Below, in pieces: positions 52,101 to 63,985 of a DNA stretch of 64,000 bases. The DNA is from Petrosia ficiformis. Taxonomy: Eukaryota; Porifera; Demospongiae; Haplosclerida; Petrosiidae. Positions within the stretch are counted from its first letter, which is position 1, and each line of letters starts with the position of its first letter. The notes beneath the pieces were generated by a model. It saw nothing but the letters and a program-made list of their open reading frames with translations, was not told the origin of the DNA and did not search any database. Position numbers and translations under genes: made by a program. The stretch spans positions 4,280,501-4,344,500 of the forward strand of contig OX345647.1 of NCBI GenBank assembly GCA_947044365.1. The letters are read 5' to 3'.

Positions 52101-55100
52101 TATTGATAGTGTAGGGTAATAGGGTGTGTCTGAATGGTAATAAGTAGGCTGGGATGATTAATCGATTAATTAATCAATATTGGAAATTCTTCTGATTATC
52201 GATTGTAAGTTTATAATATCAATTATGCCAATTATTCCAAAAGACATACTTTTCAAGCATGTGACAGCAAATAATGTACAATATGGAAATGAGACGAAAC
52301 CTTTTTGATTATCAAATGGGAGGAGTTTCCTGTATTAATTGACTTAATTGGCCTAATTACTTCCGCTGATTTTAATTGATTATCAATTGATTTGAAGTTA
52401 GTGATAATCGATTTCAGAATCTCGGTCGATTCCCAGCCCTAGTAATAAGACTCTCCTTCCTCCCACACCATGTTTCAGCAGAAATGACGAGTTTTGTTTC
52501 TAGCTCACTGGCCTTTTTTTTATAAGGCGAAAGTGAACACTGTTTAGTAGACATTTCTATTACACTATTCATTCATTATTTCACTGATGGTACGTAAATA
52601 TGTGACCAAATATGCAAAGAGACTATTCCCACAAAATAATTTTGATCAAATGCTTACCTTTAATCACTCGCTATTTGGCCATTTTGTATAGTAAGCAAGA
52701 TGGTATCTAAGATGATTAATTATAGTTCTTCCTGGATACCAAATTTCATTGATTTTCTGTACAAAATGGTGGAATAACAAGTGATTAAAAGTTAACGTTT
52801 GAGCAAATGTATTTTCCAGGGAAAGGTCCTTTTTTGCAAATTCGGTATTTCGTTAAATTATTAGCATAACTGCTCAAATAATATCTTACTGGCTTAATCT
52901 GTTCTTCAAAACAAAATATGACTCCTCCAATTCTCTTTTTCTTCTACAATATATCCTCCATGCATTCTGTATAGTAAGAGCTGCATTGTGTCTTCTTCTT
53001 TCTCTCACTTTCATTAGTTTTCTGGCTCTTTGTTTACTCATCCATTTACGATAAGCATACTGAATTACTCTAGCAGCCCAGTCTGAAGTTACAGCCATAC
53101 GACGCTATTAATAAAATGTACCCATGTATTAAATTATACTTATACATTACACTTCCTTGTCCTTAGTACAATATGCTTAGTCATTTACATTGTAATATAT
53201 AGTGTACTAGGAGTATATCCGTTGTCTATACTGTCATTAATGTAATATGCTTAGTACCATATAGTATATAGTGTACTAGGAGTATATCCCTTGTCTATAC
53301 TGTCATTAATGTAATATGCTTAGTACCATATAGTATATAGTGTACTAGGAGTATATCCCTTGTCTATACTGTCATTAATGTAATATGCTTAGTACCATAT
53401 AGTATATAGTGTACTAGGAGTATATCCCTTGTCTATACTGTCATTAATGTAATATGCTTAGTACCATATAGTATATAGTGTACTAGGAGTATATCCCTTG
53501 TCTATACTGTCATTAATGTAATATGCTTAGTACCATATAGTATATAGTGTACTAGGAGTATATCCCTTGTCTATACTGTCATTAATGTAATATGCTTAGT
53601 ACCATATAGTATATAGTGTACTAGGAGTATATCCGTTGTCTATACTGTCATTAGTGTAATAATGCTTAGCTATTGGTAGAACCATATAATATATAGTGTA
53701 ATAGGAGAATATCCCTTGTCTATACTGTCATTAGTGTAATAATGCTTAGCTATTGGTAGAACCATATAATATATAGTGTAATAGGAGAATATCCCTTGTC
53801 TATACTGTCATTAGTGTAATAATGCTTAGCTATTGGTAGAACCATATAATATATAGTGTAATAGGAGAATATCCCTTGTATAAACTGTCATTAGTGTAAT
53901 AATGCTTAGCTATTGGTAGAACCATGTAATATATAGTGTAATAGGAGAATATCCCTTGTATAAACTGTCATTAGTACAATATGCTTAGTTGTTGGTAGAA
54001 CTATAGTGTACTAGGAGCTTTCTATCACTATATAGTACTAATCACAGTATCGACAAGAGAGCTCCTTCTAGTACACTATATATTATATAGTGTACTATGA
54101 GTCCGTACCCCTTATACAAGTACACATGTATGTAAATTCATAAACATAATAATAGATGCATTTGTGATATTTTTCTTTACATGTTATATAATTTATTACA
54201 TACATGCACATACAAATGTACATGTACTATAATAATAAATGATGTTTTAATTATGAACAGTTCAATTAATAATTATGTATATGACTGTATATTACCTTGT
54301 GTACATGAAATCTCCATGACAACTGTATGGTACTGACTGCTCTGTGGATTCTTCCTCCTGAAGTCCTTCCTCCTTTTGAAATGAGATATTGAATACAATC
54401 TTTATTATCATTTATAAGTGCCAAGTCAAGAGGACTGAATCTAATAGGTAGATTATGTACATGTGTATAGCAAGTACCTTAAGAGGTTATGTACATGTAT
54501 GTACATGTACATATGTGTGTGATGTACATTATGTAACTGTTATTTTGGAAAAGAGAAGTCAAGAGAATAAAACTAATCAAATGTACACATGTAGTCATGT
54601 ACATATGTGTATGTATATGTACACAAATATATGTGTGTGTACATGTACATGTACATAAATTATGTACAGTAACATGTACACACTCCTTATATTTGAAAAA
54701 TCAAGAGAGATGAATCAAATAGACAAACATAATAATTATACATACATGTACACCTGAGGCAACTCTCATTTTTCATTTTTCAATTGCCTCAGGTGTCTTT
54801 CTTTCTTTCTTTCTTTCTTTCTTTCCTGATAATATCAAGTATATATGCTTAGGTTGGTGTTGGTGCTTTGGTGGTTTCATTACCCCGGCCTTCACCTAAT
54901 GCCTAGTATTTGGTTAAACCTTGATTCGGTAGAGCATCTGTCTGGAGTACAGTGTGTCATGGGTTCGAATCCCACCTGAGGCAACTCTCATTTTTCATTT
55001 TTCAATTGCCTCAGGTGTCTTTCTTTCTTTCCTGATAATATCATGTGTATGTAGCATTCGTTATTGTAGAAGTGATGAATTGACATTAAATACATGTACA

Positions 55101-57022
55101 TGTTGTGAAGCAAGCAAAAAATATGTATCTGAGTATATTAGGAATGGGCAATGTTTTGATTATCGTGATAATTGTGATTAAAATTTCCTGTGATAATCAT
55201 GTCGTCTAAATATTGTCATATCGTGGTCATAAAAATAACGATTATTGTGCCATAACTTCAGGTATTCAGTACTATCACATTTAAATCAGTTTTTCAACAC
55301 TGTTTACTCAACAAATAAAAGGTGATTGTTGAATGAAGTCTACATATATATGTAAGGTAGCCAATAATCGCAATACTTGTGCACAGACAATAATCATTGA
55401 CTCATATTTTCATAATTGCCCATCACTAGATATATATGTACTTGTATGTACACATATATATGTACATGTATATACATGTATTTGTATGTACATGTACATG
55501 TAAATGATTGTATACAGTAGTACACACTCCTTGTTATTTTAGAAGTGATAATTCAAGAGAAATGAATCAAGCATAAATATACAGACACCTATACTCACCC
55601 TTCTGTCATACTGTCTCTCCTGTTAATATCTGCTTTCTTATCCACTAAAGCTTCACAACAGGACATGTGACCTTCTGAAGCAGATAAATGAAGTGATGAT
55701 CGTCCATCAGAGCTCCTTATCAGGTCAACATCACACCCATGTCTATGAAAATATACCAACAAATAGTTTATTATCAAGACAAACAAGTGTCATAAGCATA
55801 TATCTTACTTTAATATAGTCTCAATTACGTTCTCTTTTCCATTAACTGCTGCGAGATGTATTGGGCTGTTTGAGAAATTATGAAATTAATATTTGTGTAC
55901 AGGTATATGTGTAGTTATTATACTAATTATATAAATATGAATTTGGATTGAGTTGATCTATCTGTGTACTATGGGCCCAACTGATTAATGGATGTGGGTT
56001 GTAAACTAAACTCTGTTCACATTCATGATAACTTCAAAATTATCATGTGATGACTTTATATGTATTATAGTGTATAGTTTAATATCATTAATACATAACT
56101 CAATAATGAATGAAATTTGATATACACAAAAAAACGTGAAGGATAATTATATGAAGTTACATATGAAAATTTTTCTGAGACATGAACAGCCTTAAGCATG
56201 TGTAATAAACCAAACAATAGATATAATGTAGTCTATATATATGTGTCTACATCTATTGTACTAGTGATAAGTTGTCTGTAGCTTATTATTGGAGACAGAT
56301 GTCTCGACTCCATTATCCTACTGTATATAAGTCCTAATGTTAGATCATTCATCTCACTGTTGTACTTATTAGTTATTACTAATAAATTTCTAACTGAAGT
56401 TATTACAGTATGTATGAGCTGCTGTGATAAGTGGCTAGAAGAAAGCAACATACAGAACCTGCAAACAATAGTTCAAAAATCACTTGAGAGGAAAAACAAG
56501 TAACTAGGCTGTTGTATTTCATATACACAAAAAAATTCTTCTCAGCTGAATAGTAATCACTATAATACAATTGTAGACAACTGGGAGACATTTCTACTTG
56601 TTTCATGTTTTTCACCAATGAATATATAAATCATGACATCACATGTAAAATACTCTATTTATTACCTGTTCCAATCAATTCCACAACATTTGTCTCTCTC
56701 CGCACCATTTTCAAGAAGTTCCTCAACAACCATTTCATGCCCTTCCTGACTAGCAAGATGAAGACCAGTACTGCAAAAGAGATCACTGATATGTTAATGA
56801 AACATAATTAGATGGCTACTCACCAATTGTGGTTGCTCAATGATTCTAACTCTGCACTGTGTGTAAGTAGTAACTTAACACAATCTAAATGTCCATGTTG
56901 ACAGGCTAAGTGGAGTGGAGTAGAGTCATGTGAATCCTTCTGATTAACCTACATGTTAGAAAGATGATCGTGTGACAAATCAACACAAAGGATTAACACA
57001 TTAGAATACATAGAGAAAGAAT

Positions 57023-57064
<42 letters not shown>

Positions 57065-60000
57065 ATTCCATTTTGATGTTGCAAAAACAGATATGAATTT
57101 GACGGATAAGGTTTTTGAAATATTGTAAATAATGTCATATGATTATGGTATTATTGTGATTCAATACTATATATGACATTTGAGTACAAGATTAAATAGC
57201 AGTGACTTTAAATAGGACACAAACTAATATGATAGCATCTTATTCTGAGCTAAGAAGGGTGGTTGTAACATATAGAAGAGTGCAGCAGTCTGCTAGTGAG
57301 AACCCTGCAAGCTTGCACCATACTTAATGTCTGAACTTACTGGAGCTTCATTTTCTATGAGTTTTTGACAGATATTGACTGATCCAACACATGCTACAAC
57401 ATGTAAAGGAACCAATCCTTCACTGGATTCTACTGTTAACAGTTCAATATTATATTTCAACAGAGCTTCTATTATAGGTTCAGAGGCTATAGCACATGCC
57501 CAATGTACAGGAGTCAGACCATTGGCAAGATCCATTTTTACTTCATCATCCTGTTTGTCTCTAAGTGTAGGATCAAATCCCTGTAGTAATATTAAAGAGA
57601 CACAGTGAGTGAGTAATACATTGCATAAATACTTATGATAGCAATCCTTTCAATTAAAAGTCGTTCACTATGACCTCAGAAAAATGTTCATAACTTTAGT
57701 TTGGAATATCCAACAATCTTTTCATCTGCACCATTTTCATATAATAGTCCTTCACGTTTTTTTTTGTATATGTCAAATTTCAATCCATTGCCTCATTATT
57801 GACTTACAATATAATCATGTATTAACCTTATGACATTAAACTATACACTATAGTACATATAAAGTCATCACATCACAATTTTGAGGACATCGTGAATGTG
57901 AACAGACTATAGTAATGTCATGATAGAAAATATTTTTTATTTTTTATATAAGGTTATTGTATTTTTCCCTTCCAGTACTGCACATAGATGAAGTTAATAC
58001 ATACCTATAACAATGGTATGCTTAATTACTAAAGTCTGTCCAAACAGAGCTGGTCCCTGAAGTTGAGTGAGGAACAGGAGTGTGGAAATTAGCCATCTGC
58101 CGGACATTTTGGCCTATTTTCAACACTCTTGTCCTGCTCCCCATATACTTGGTATACAGCTCAGTTTCAATTTATTGGACATTCACTAGATTTATCGGAC
58201 AATGTCCTGCATGACTGGCTGGAGAGGAGTGTGTATATATTAAATTAAGTATACATTGTGGTCAAAGTCATGTCATAGAGAATGTATAGCAGTTTTGAAT
58301 CTCATGACTGATAGCAACTCTTGAATTATTAAAAGTCTCAATAAATGCACATAAGTGAGAGGAAGTCAATGATGTGAAAAATGTGAAGATTGGACAAGAT
58401 ATATGGAAGTTATCAAAGATTTCCTAAGGACCAACAGGATTTGGACAGACGTTCATACCAGGGATACATATCCATTGTTGTTATCTAAAGACAGCAATAT
58501 AGTGTCCATACCTTTGATAAAAGTAGGCACAATATTTCAACTGATCCCATGATAGCAGCATAGTGTAATGGGCTTGCACCATCACTATCTGTTCGCTGCT
58601 TGTGCTGATCATCAGTAAGATATTTAGTCAATAAAATCTGAACCATAGAAATCTATAGGACAAAGTGAGTGTTTAGAATTGTATAGAAATTGAGAAATTG
58701 AGAAATTGTTTACCTGTTTGGATGTGACAGCCCAATGAAGGATGGTTCTTCCACTGTTATCTTGGTCTAAAACATTTCCTCCTTTCTTTAATAAAATTTG
58801 AAACACATCTATATTTCCCTAGAGAAGAAAAGAAAGGTAATGTACTCAAACAAACATCTAACATGATCAGGTAAAGATAATCTCGTCCAACTCAAGCTGT
58901 TATCTTTCAACTTCCCAAAAAAGTGTACATTATGCATTTGTGTTATTTGGATTGAGTAACTGTGGTAAGTACGACATCATAGGAAACCTTATAATATGTA
59001 TTTATATAAAGCGAAGTTAATTCCAAGTTCTACAACCATGTTTGTCTACTCGAGAGAAATATTCCACAATTACCATAATTATATTTTAAAACATTCAATT
59101 TTACAGTTTTAGAAATTAATTCTAGACAATGTACATACCGGGGGTATATATACATGCATGTGATAACTATACAATGCACAATATAAACTCCAGAGCAGGC
59201 AGATTGATTTCTTCAGATCATCAGATGAAATGAAATGTAAACAAGGAACGCAATTTCGAAGTTACATTATGTGACTATGATCTTATGTCTTACTCTGTTT
59301 GCAGCTATCATAAGAGGAGTCATTCCAGAATTCTCTTTACTATTGACTAGTGCTGGAGCTAACGATAGTACTGACTTGATACAATTCAGATTCTGTGAGT
59401 ATGAAATATGAATGTTTACCAACAATGTACATATACACTAAATAGCATAAGTAAAGGTGAATCATATACACTATATACATGCAGAGGTAGAAATAAGACT
59501 ATAAGTTTGCAAGGACAACATGTCTAAACAAAGTGATTTTTTATCAGATGCTTTCAAATTTTGGTCTGACTGCAACTTTTAGAGCAAAGCTATCTATTTA
59601 TATTAATTACACCAGCCACATGATAAAATCAACCAATCAGATTTTAAAATTGAATTGTGAGGCAAGAATATAGTTAAATGTATTTAAAAGTACCACAGAT
59701 TGTTTACTATTCCTGTGAGAGCATGTATATATTAAATACACTTATGTACGTATGTACACATGTATATATTAAATACACTTATGACTCACTGTTGTGTCCT
59801 AAAAAAATATTTATAAAAGATCACAGTCTAAACATTAGTATTATTTATTATTTCACCTTCCCCCATGTAGCATAATGAAGAGCATTCCAGCCATTTTTAT
59901 CAGATAGGAAAGGATCAGAACGTTTCTTCAGTAATAGTTTTACTGACTCATGCTGTCCTAAAAAACACATACACATCAGAGCTGTCACTCCAACAACCTC

Positions 60001-61291
60001 ATCTACTTCATCAATATTAGTTATTTCCTGGATAAATACAGAGCAAGAATAATTACAAATTAATTTTATTATTGTTGTTTATATAGAGTGATGTTACTGA
60101 TGTACTACAAATCCGATCAGTGATTGGTATTGGTCACTATTTTTAGTATTGGTATCAGTTATTTCAGAATGATGTAATCGATATTTTATTAATTGTACAG
60201 ATAATGATATTTTAATTAACTTATGATACTCATAATTATTGTTAAAATCCTCATTTTCATTGAAAGAATCAGAAACCAGAAGGTAATGATATAATATGGG
60301 ATCAGTATTGGTTATCAGTACATACATTCGTATCTGAAGTAATTATTGGAATATCAGTAAAATCTCATATCGGTACATCACTATTTTAATTATAACAATT
60401 GATACTACTTTAAGACAAAACAATTTTTTCAAATGTATACAACAAGTGACCTCCTCCTGTCTTGTTCAACATGTGGTTGACTTTTAAATGGTCAACTGAG
60501 TGCCTGTAAAGTGTAAACATTATTCACATTTGGACTAGCTGAAAAGGATCCCCTGTCATTCCATTTCTAACATATCTTTACTGCTTTTTTACAAGCTGCA
60601 AAAGCCTACAGAAGACCATGTCAATCATTTACATAATACAGTTTCTGAGTTGTATTTTCAATTACATAATAATTATGATTATATTTATATGAGATTATTG
60701 TTAATTTCTGCATCCAAACCTTAAGAGCTTGTTTCAAACTTTTCAGTGACATTTGACAGGATTCTCTGATGAATGTAGTAGTCTATAAAAATGTTTGCAA
60801 CAAGTACAAATTAAAGATCAACACTAATCTACAGCCATATGATACAAATGTCCCCCTTCTCCCACAAGATAAAATCCTGGATATTTATAATTATATATAA
60901 TTGTTCAAATGCTAGCTGAGATGCCTGACATAGATCATAATTGAATTATTATTATACAAACATACATAATCAGTTGTATAGTCGTATCCAGACATTTGCT
61001 GTAAGTCTGGCCCGCAAGACTAATATATATATATTCACATCAAGATGAATTATACCTCTTCTAAGCTTTCATCGTTCTTGATATTTGTTAATGTACTAGC
61101 AAGAGGTTCTTTAATCTCCAGTACTAAATCATCATTTCTTCTACTACCCTGGATAAAGTGGCCAGTAAGAGTTAATATTCTACTCACTTTCAGTTTTCAT
61201 TCACCTTTTCAAGTAGAAATCTCACAAAGGGTTTTGGGGATGTTAGTTTGATCTCTTCAAATTCTTTCAATGAGCAAATGAACATTGCCAT
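49121..61291 (-). CDS. Ankyrin-repeat protein with two IQ motifs, inversin-like layout, 17 exons
   Basis: Minus-strand exons: 61205-61291, 61056-61148, 60720-60782, 59857-60027, 59294-59392, 58714-58818, 58512-58652, 57341-57580, 56824-56948, 56666-56770, 55809-55865, 55599-55742, 54296-54434, 52890-53104, 51043-52054, 50414-50511 and 49121-49253. All have GT/AG borders and compatible phases, giving 1008 residues. Residues about 82-520 are ankyrin repeats (GVTALMCMCFLGQHESVKLL, SGRTILHWAV, GLTPVHWACA, DSTPLHLACQHGHLDCVKLL, SPIHLAAVNG, GRSSLHLSASEGH). Residues about 524-595 hold two IQ motifs (ARVIQYAYRKW; ALTIQNAWRIYCRRKR), which usually bind calmodulin. Residues 596-932 are a Ser/Pro/Lys-rich disordered region in one large exon; the end is helical (EQSLLMQHAQRYNKLQEV). 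Ankyrin plus IQ recalls inversin, but orthology is not established. The first exon is the least certain. Confidence 0.82.
49318..49649. mobile_element. MITE-3 copy with 8-bp target duplication
   Basis: Begins TAGTCTAGCTCTCATAGTC and ends GGGTCTGGCTATATGAGACTA. GTATAATA flanks both ends, suggesting an 8-bp target duplication and a hAT-type origin. It shares internal blocks with 6250-6549. It is intronic in the ankyrin gene. Confidence 0.6.
50641..50871. mobile_element. MITE-1 copy, best preserved
   Basis: Starts TAAAGTCTGTTCACATTCAC and ends GGTGAATGTAAATGACCTTT, inverted repeats of about 30 bp. About 230 bp long, non-coding, intronic in the ankyrin gene. It can serve as the family reference for the window. 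Confidence 0.75.
52145..52441. mobile_element. hAT-type MITE with perfect 8-bp target duplication
   Basis: Ends TAGGCTGGGATGATTAATCG and GATTCCCAGCCCTA are inverted repeats. GTAATAAG stands at 52137-52144 and 52442-52449. The body is the reverse complement of the element at 63346-63635. An 8-bp duplication is the hAT hallmark. It lies in the ankyrin-gene intron between 51043-52054 and 52890-53104. Confidence 0.9.
53185..54015. repeat. Intronic minisatellite with two unit lengths
   Basis: GTGTACTAGGAGTATATCC recurs every 69 bp (about 53202, 53271, 53340, 53409, 53478, 53547 and 53616). The unit then becomes 80 bp (TAGTGTAATAGGAGAATATC at about 53695, 53775, 53855 and 53935), having gained TATTGGTAGAA. 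The array ends in an inverted stretch near 54010-54105 (CTAGGAGCTT/GAGCTCCTTCTAG). It lies in an intron of the ankyrin gene. Confidence 0.9.
54752..54823. mobile_element. SINE tail copy (truncated)
   Basis: CACCTGAGGCAACTCTCATT through TTGCCTCAGGTG and a (CTTT)n run repeats the 3' end of the SINE at 54895-55036, without its tRNA-like head. Confidence 0.7.
54895..55036 (+). mobile_element. tRNA-derived SINE
   Basis: GATTCGGTAGAGCATCTGTC (A-box region) is followed by CATGGGTTCGAATCCCACCT (B-box GGTTCGAATCC). Then comes a 3' hairpin CACCTGAGGCAA/TTGCCTCAGGTG and a (CTTT)n tail. The head is a plausible tRNA relic, but the tail and duplication show it is a SINE. It is intronic in the ankyrin gene. 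Confidence 0.8.
55995..56195. mobile_element. MITE-1 copy, diverged
   Basis: CTCTGTTCACATTCATGATA at the left; ATAGTTTAATATCATTAATA and GATATACACAAAAAAACGTG inside; right end decayed (TTCTGAGACATGAACAGCCT). It is intronic in the ankyrin gene. Confidence 0.6.
57026..57060. repeat. (CT)n microsatellite
   Basis: About 17 uninterrupted CT units in an intron of the ankyrin gene. Confidence 0.95.
57655..57911. mobile_element. MITE-1 copy (reverse orientation)
   Basis: Starts TAAAAGTCGTTCACTATGAC and ends GTGAATGTGAACAGACTATA. It has the same internal order as 7410-7652 (CATCTGCACCATTTTCATAT, TATGTCAAATTTCAATCC). It is intronic in the ankyrin gene. Confidence 0.7.
58030..58452. mobile_element. Possible MITE with AGTCTGTCCAAA ends
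   Basis: TAAAGTCTGTCCAAACAG on the left and TTTGGACAGACG on the right are inverted repeats about 420 bp apart. The outermost bases resemble MITE-1 (TAAAGTCTGT), so it may be a relative using the same transposase. It is intronic in the ankyrin gene, between exons 57341-57580 and 58512-58652. Confidence 0.5.
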
Positions 61292-61604
61292 TCTGCAATG
61301 CAGACTTGTGTTGCTGGCTAATAACCATAGTAACAGGCCACACCTTCAATTACACCCACAGGAAGTAGGTGAGAAGAAATGGAGTGTGTTCTGCCTGACA
61401 ATGCAGGTTCTGCCACTATCATCTAATTCTGTCTTTTTCATATATTCTGAACTGTATGAGAGTAGATGATTGAACAAATTTAAACTAGTGAGCAGATTCA
61501 TTTTGTTGTAAATAGGTAGACTAGATCAATGATGATATTCACCACCTTATTAAAATTCATAGGACACACCCCTCAATCCTAAGTGTCTTTTGTTAATCTG
61601 TCTC

Positions 61605-61665
61605 ATAGTCATGAGGCCAGACATTCATGAACAAATGTCTGGCCTTGAGACTATCTTTGTTAAGT
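61605..61665. repeat. Short fold-back sequence
   Basis: ATGAGGCCAGACATT and AAATGTCTGGCCTTGAGACT form an almost complete hairpin with a loop of a few bases, about 320 bp upstream of the predicted ankyrin-gene start. Related CCAGACATTTGC is at about 60994. Confidence 0.6.
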
Positions 61666-61778
61666 TAAACCATTACCACACCCATTTCCAGTGCCGTATA
61701 TTCTAGTTGATCCAATAGACTGATAAAAATATTTTCATTAAAAATGAAAGATGGGGGATGTCAGAACCAAAAAAACGT

Positions 61779-61956
61779 GAACAAAGTTGGGATGGTATGA
61801 ATACAGGAGGTGTAGAAGAACCTAAAAGTAAATAAACCACTTCCATATAACCTACATGTGTATAGCTCTTTGTCACAGTGTAGCTATTTATGTAAGGTTA
61901 TATGGAAGTGGTGTATTTAATTTTGGATCCTCCTTTGTCCATCCCAACCTTGTTCA
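61779..61956. repeat. Long inverted repeat upstream of the ankyrin gene
   Basis: GAACAAAGTTGGGATGG is mirrored by CCATCCCAACCTTGTTC, and AAATAAACCACTTCCATATA by TATATGGAAGTGGTGTATTT. Together the arms span about 75 bp each around a loop of about 30 bp. Several ORFs in this area are only shadows of the repeat. Confidence 0.75.
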
Positions 61957-62439
61957 TATACTTTTGGGTATTGCATCTTCTTTCATTTTTGCTTTTATTA
62001 TACTATTATATACTCATAGTACTATATCATCATACACAATTATATCATTCAATAATGTTTCTATTTCAGTTATGTTTGCAACACTATGGCTAAGTCTGTA
62101 GTACAGGCACAAGATTCAAAAATAATTCACTCATTGGATCATTTTAAACTTCTTGACAATGGTAATTCTAAATTCTTAACTGTTCTGGAGACCACACTGA
62201 GTTGATAAAGCTTTGTGGTCAATTTCCCTTTTTTGTATGGTATTGATCAATTAACTTGACACTGATACTGTTTCCTTGTTTCTGTCTCACTGTCTGTCTG
62301 TCTGTCTTCCTTTATCTCACATACACTTAAAAGTTACTAACTTTACTAACCATGCAAAGACTAAACTATCAATTGAAAAAAACTGCTCTCAATATATATA
62401 AATAATGGTACTATAGAGACTTAAATATATGTATAATAA

Positions 62440-62595
62440 GTCACTATACAGTAACAGTAATTAGTAATTACCTTAGTTCTATTGTCAGTATAGTATACTA
62501 ATTACTGTCTCACTACTGTGGTGTTCAATTGACAAGTACAGTTATTGCTGTTAAAACTACTATTGAACTACTGTAGTTTGAATATGTTAATATAA
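62440..62595. repeat. Dispersed repeat shared with 955-1220
   Basis: TTAGTTCTATTGTCAGTATA, AATTACTGTCT and AACTACTGTAGTTTGAATAT correspond to TTAGTTCTACTGTCAGTATA and TTCAAACTACAGTAGTTCAA at 955-1220. The two ends are rearranged. It is probably another MITE, not delimited. Confidence 0.4.
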
Positions 62596-62599
62596 TTTT

Positions 62600-63337
62600 A
62601 TAGTGACTATTTATAAACTGTATTAACAACTTATAGATAGATGTAGTCATGTTGACAAATCAGGATAGATAGATAGATAGATATAACATCACATAGATAG
62701 ATGTACTATTACACCATTCAATTGTTTCATGCTGGATGTTTTGTTAAAGGGGACCAGAGTACTCAAAGCATGGGTCATCACATATTGGTTTTGTATGCAA
62801 TTGCAAGTTGAGGGTCTGAAATTTAGGGGGTCCCCCTCTCCATCTGTATGACACCCAACCAGATGTTGTACATACATTGATGTGTACTTTCACTTGCTGT
62901 ATAATTACTGTACATTTTGTATGAAGGTTGACTATTTTGAAAATATTACACGTATGTTTAGTGTAAGTACAACAATCAATCATTAATCTTATTAACATAC
63001 CAGACACAAATTAAAACAGAAAACTTCACTCCTTACAAACAAATATAAGGTATAGCTAGAAGCCACTGAATTCTCTACTGCTTTCCTCATTAATAGCCTC
63101 TTTCAACTTTAAAGAATAAGTAGTGTGTCTACGGTCTAGTCAAACAAAGCACCATTAGTGGTCATGTAACTCAAATTTTATTGTAGTCATAAAAAAAATA
63201 GATTTTAAGTATTTAAATGATTGAATTACTGTTGTGTAGATTGTATTCTGTGGTTTGTATAAGTATTATACTATTTTGAATGTGTAATATAGCTACTATA
63301 CTATCCTTAAATGAAATAATGACAATTGTATACCAAT
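62600..63337. other. Intergenic DNA with no recognised gene
   Basis: Contains a short (GATA)n run at about 62665-62685 and a GC-richer patch near 62750-62850. Two overlapping minus-strand ORFs here have no recognisable motif. Confidence 0.35.
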
Positions 63338-63345
63338 ATTTTTAG

Positions 63346-63635
63346 TAGGGCTGGGAATCGGCTGAGATTCTGAAATCAATTATCACTAACTTCAAATCGA
63401 TTGATAATCGATTAAAATCAGCAGATGTAATTAGGCCAATTAAGTCAATTAATGCAGGAAACTCCTCCCATTTGATGAACAAAAAGGCTTCCTGTCACTT
63501 ACATATTGTACATTATTTGCTGTTGCATGCTTGAAAAGTATGTCTTCTGGAATAATCAGCATAATCACAGACCTACATGTATAATCGATAATCTGAAGAA
63601 TTTTCAATATGAATTGATTAATCATCCCAGCCCTA
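63346..63635. mobile_element. hAT-type MITE with perfect 8-bp target duplication (second copy)
   Basis: Begins TAGGGCTGGGAATCGGCTGA and ends ATTAATCATCCCAGCCCTA. ATTTTTAG stands at 63338-63345 and 63636-63643. It is in the opposite orientation to the 52145 copy; body blocks such as AAATCGATTGATAATCGATT and ACTCCTCCCATTTGAT are shared. It is non-coding. Confidence 0.9.
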
Positions 63636-63894
63636 ATTTTTAGTAACATAATTATGTACAGTTCTAGAACTACTATCAAAACATGCCTATACTGATAAGG
63701 TGATAGAAATTAATTACGCTGAAAATCCAATTAGTATTATAATTGTATAATTATAAGTATTTGATAATTATGAATACATTTATGGTTGACTGGATCAGTG
63801 TTATACCAAAGTCCAAAATGTCATGTGCGGTTACTCTAGTGTGTATAGTAGTACAATACTTATAATCTGTTATATGAATAGTGTATACCTCTGT

Positions 63895-63985
63895 GCATAG
63901 CTCAGTACAAGTACAAGTACATTAATGTTCTTGTACTTGTACATACATGTACATGTACTGTAGTACATGTACATGTATGTACATA
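63895..63985. repeat. GTACAT low-complexity repeat
   Basis: Runs of GTACAAGTACAAGTAC and TACATGTACATGTACTG. Similar ACATGTAC-rich tracts occur at 54460-54670 and 55430-55500. Confidence 0.8.

Noticed and set aside
58470..58496. Mini-exon ATAACAACAATGGATATG in the ankyrin gene
   Set aside because: It has possible splice borders, but the flanking exons join directly in phase and in ankyrin register (CLLLSK to GFDPTLRDKQ), so it is not needed.
61856..62101. Plus-strand ORFs of 63-81 codons rich in hydrophobic residues
   Set aside because: They run through the arm of a long inverted repeat and AT-rich DNA; two frames overlap and neither shows a known motif.
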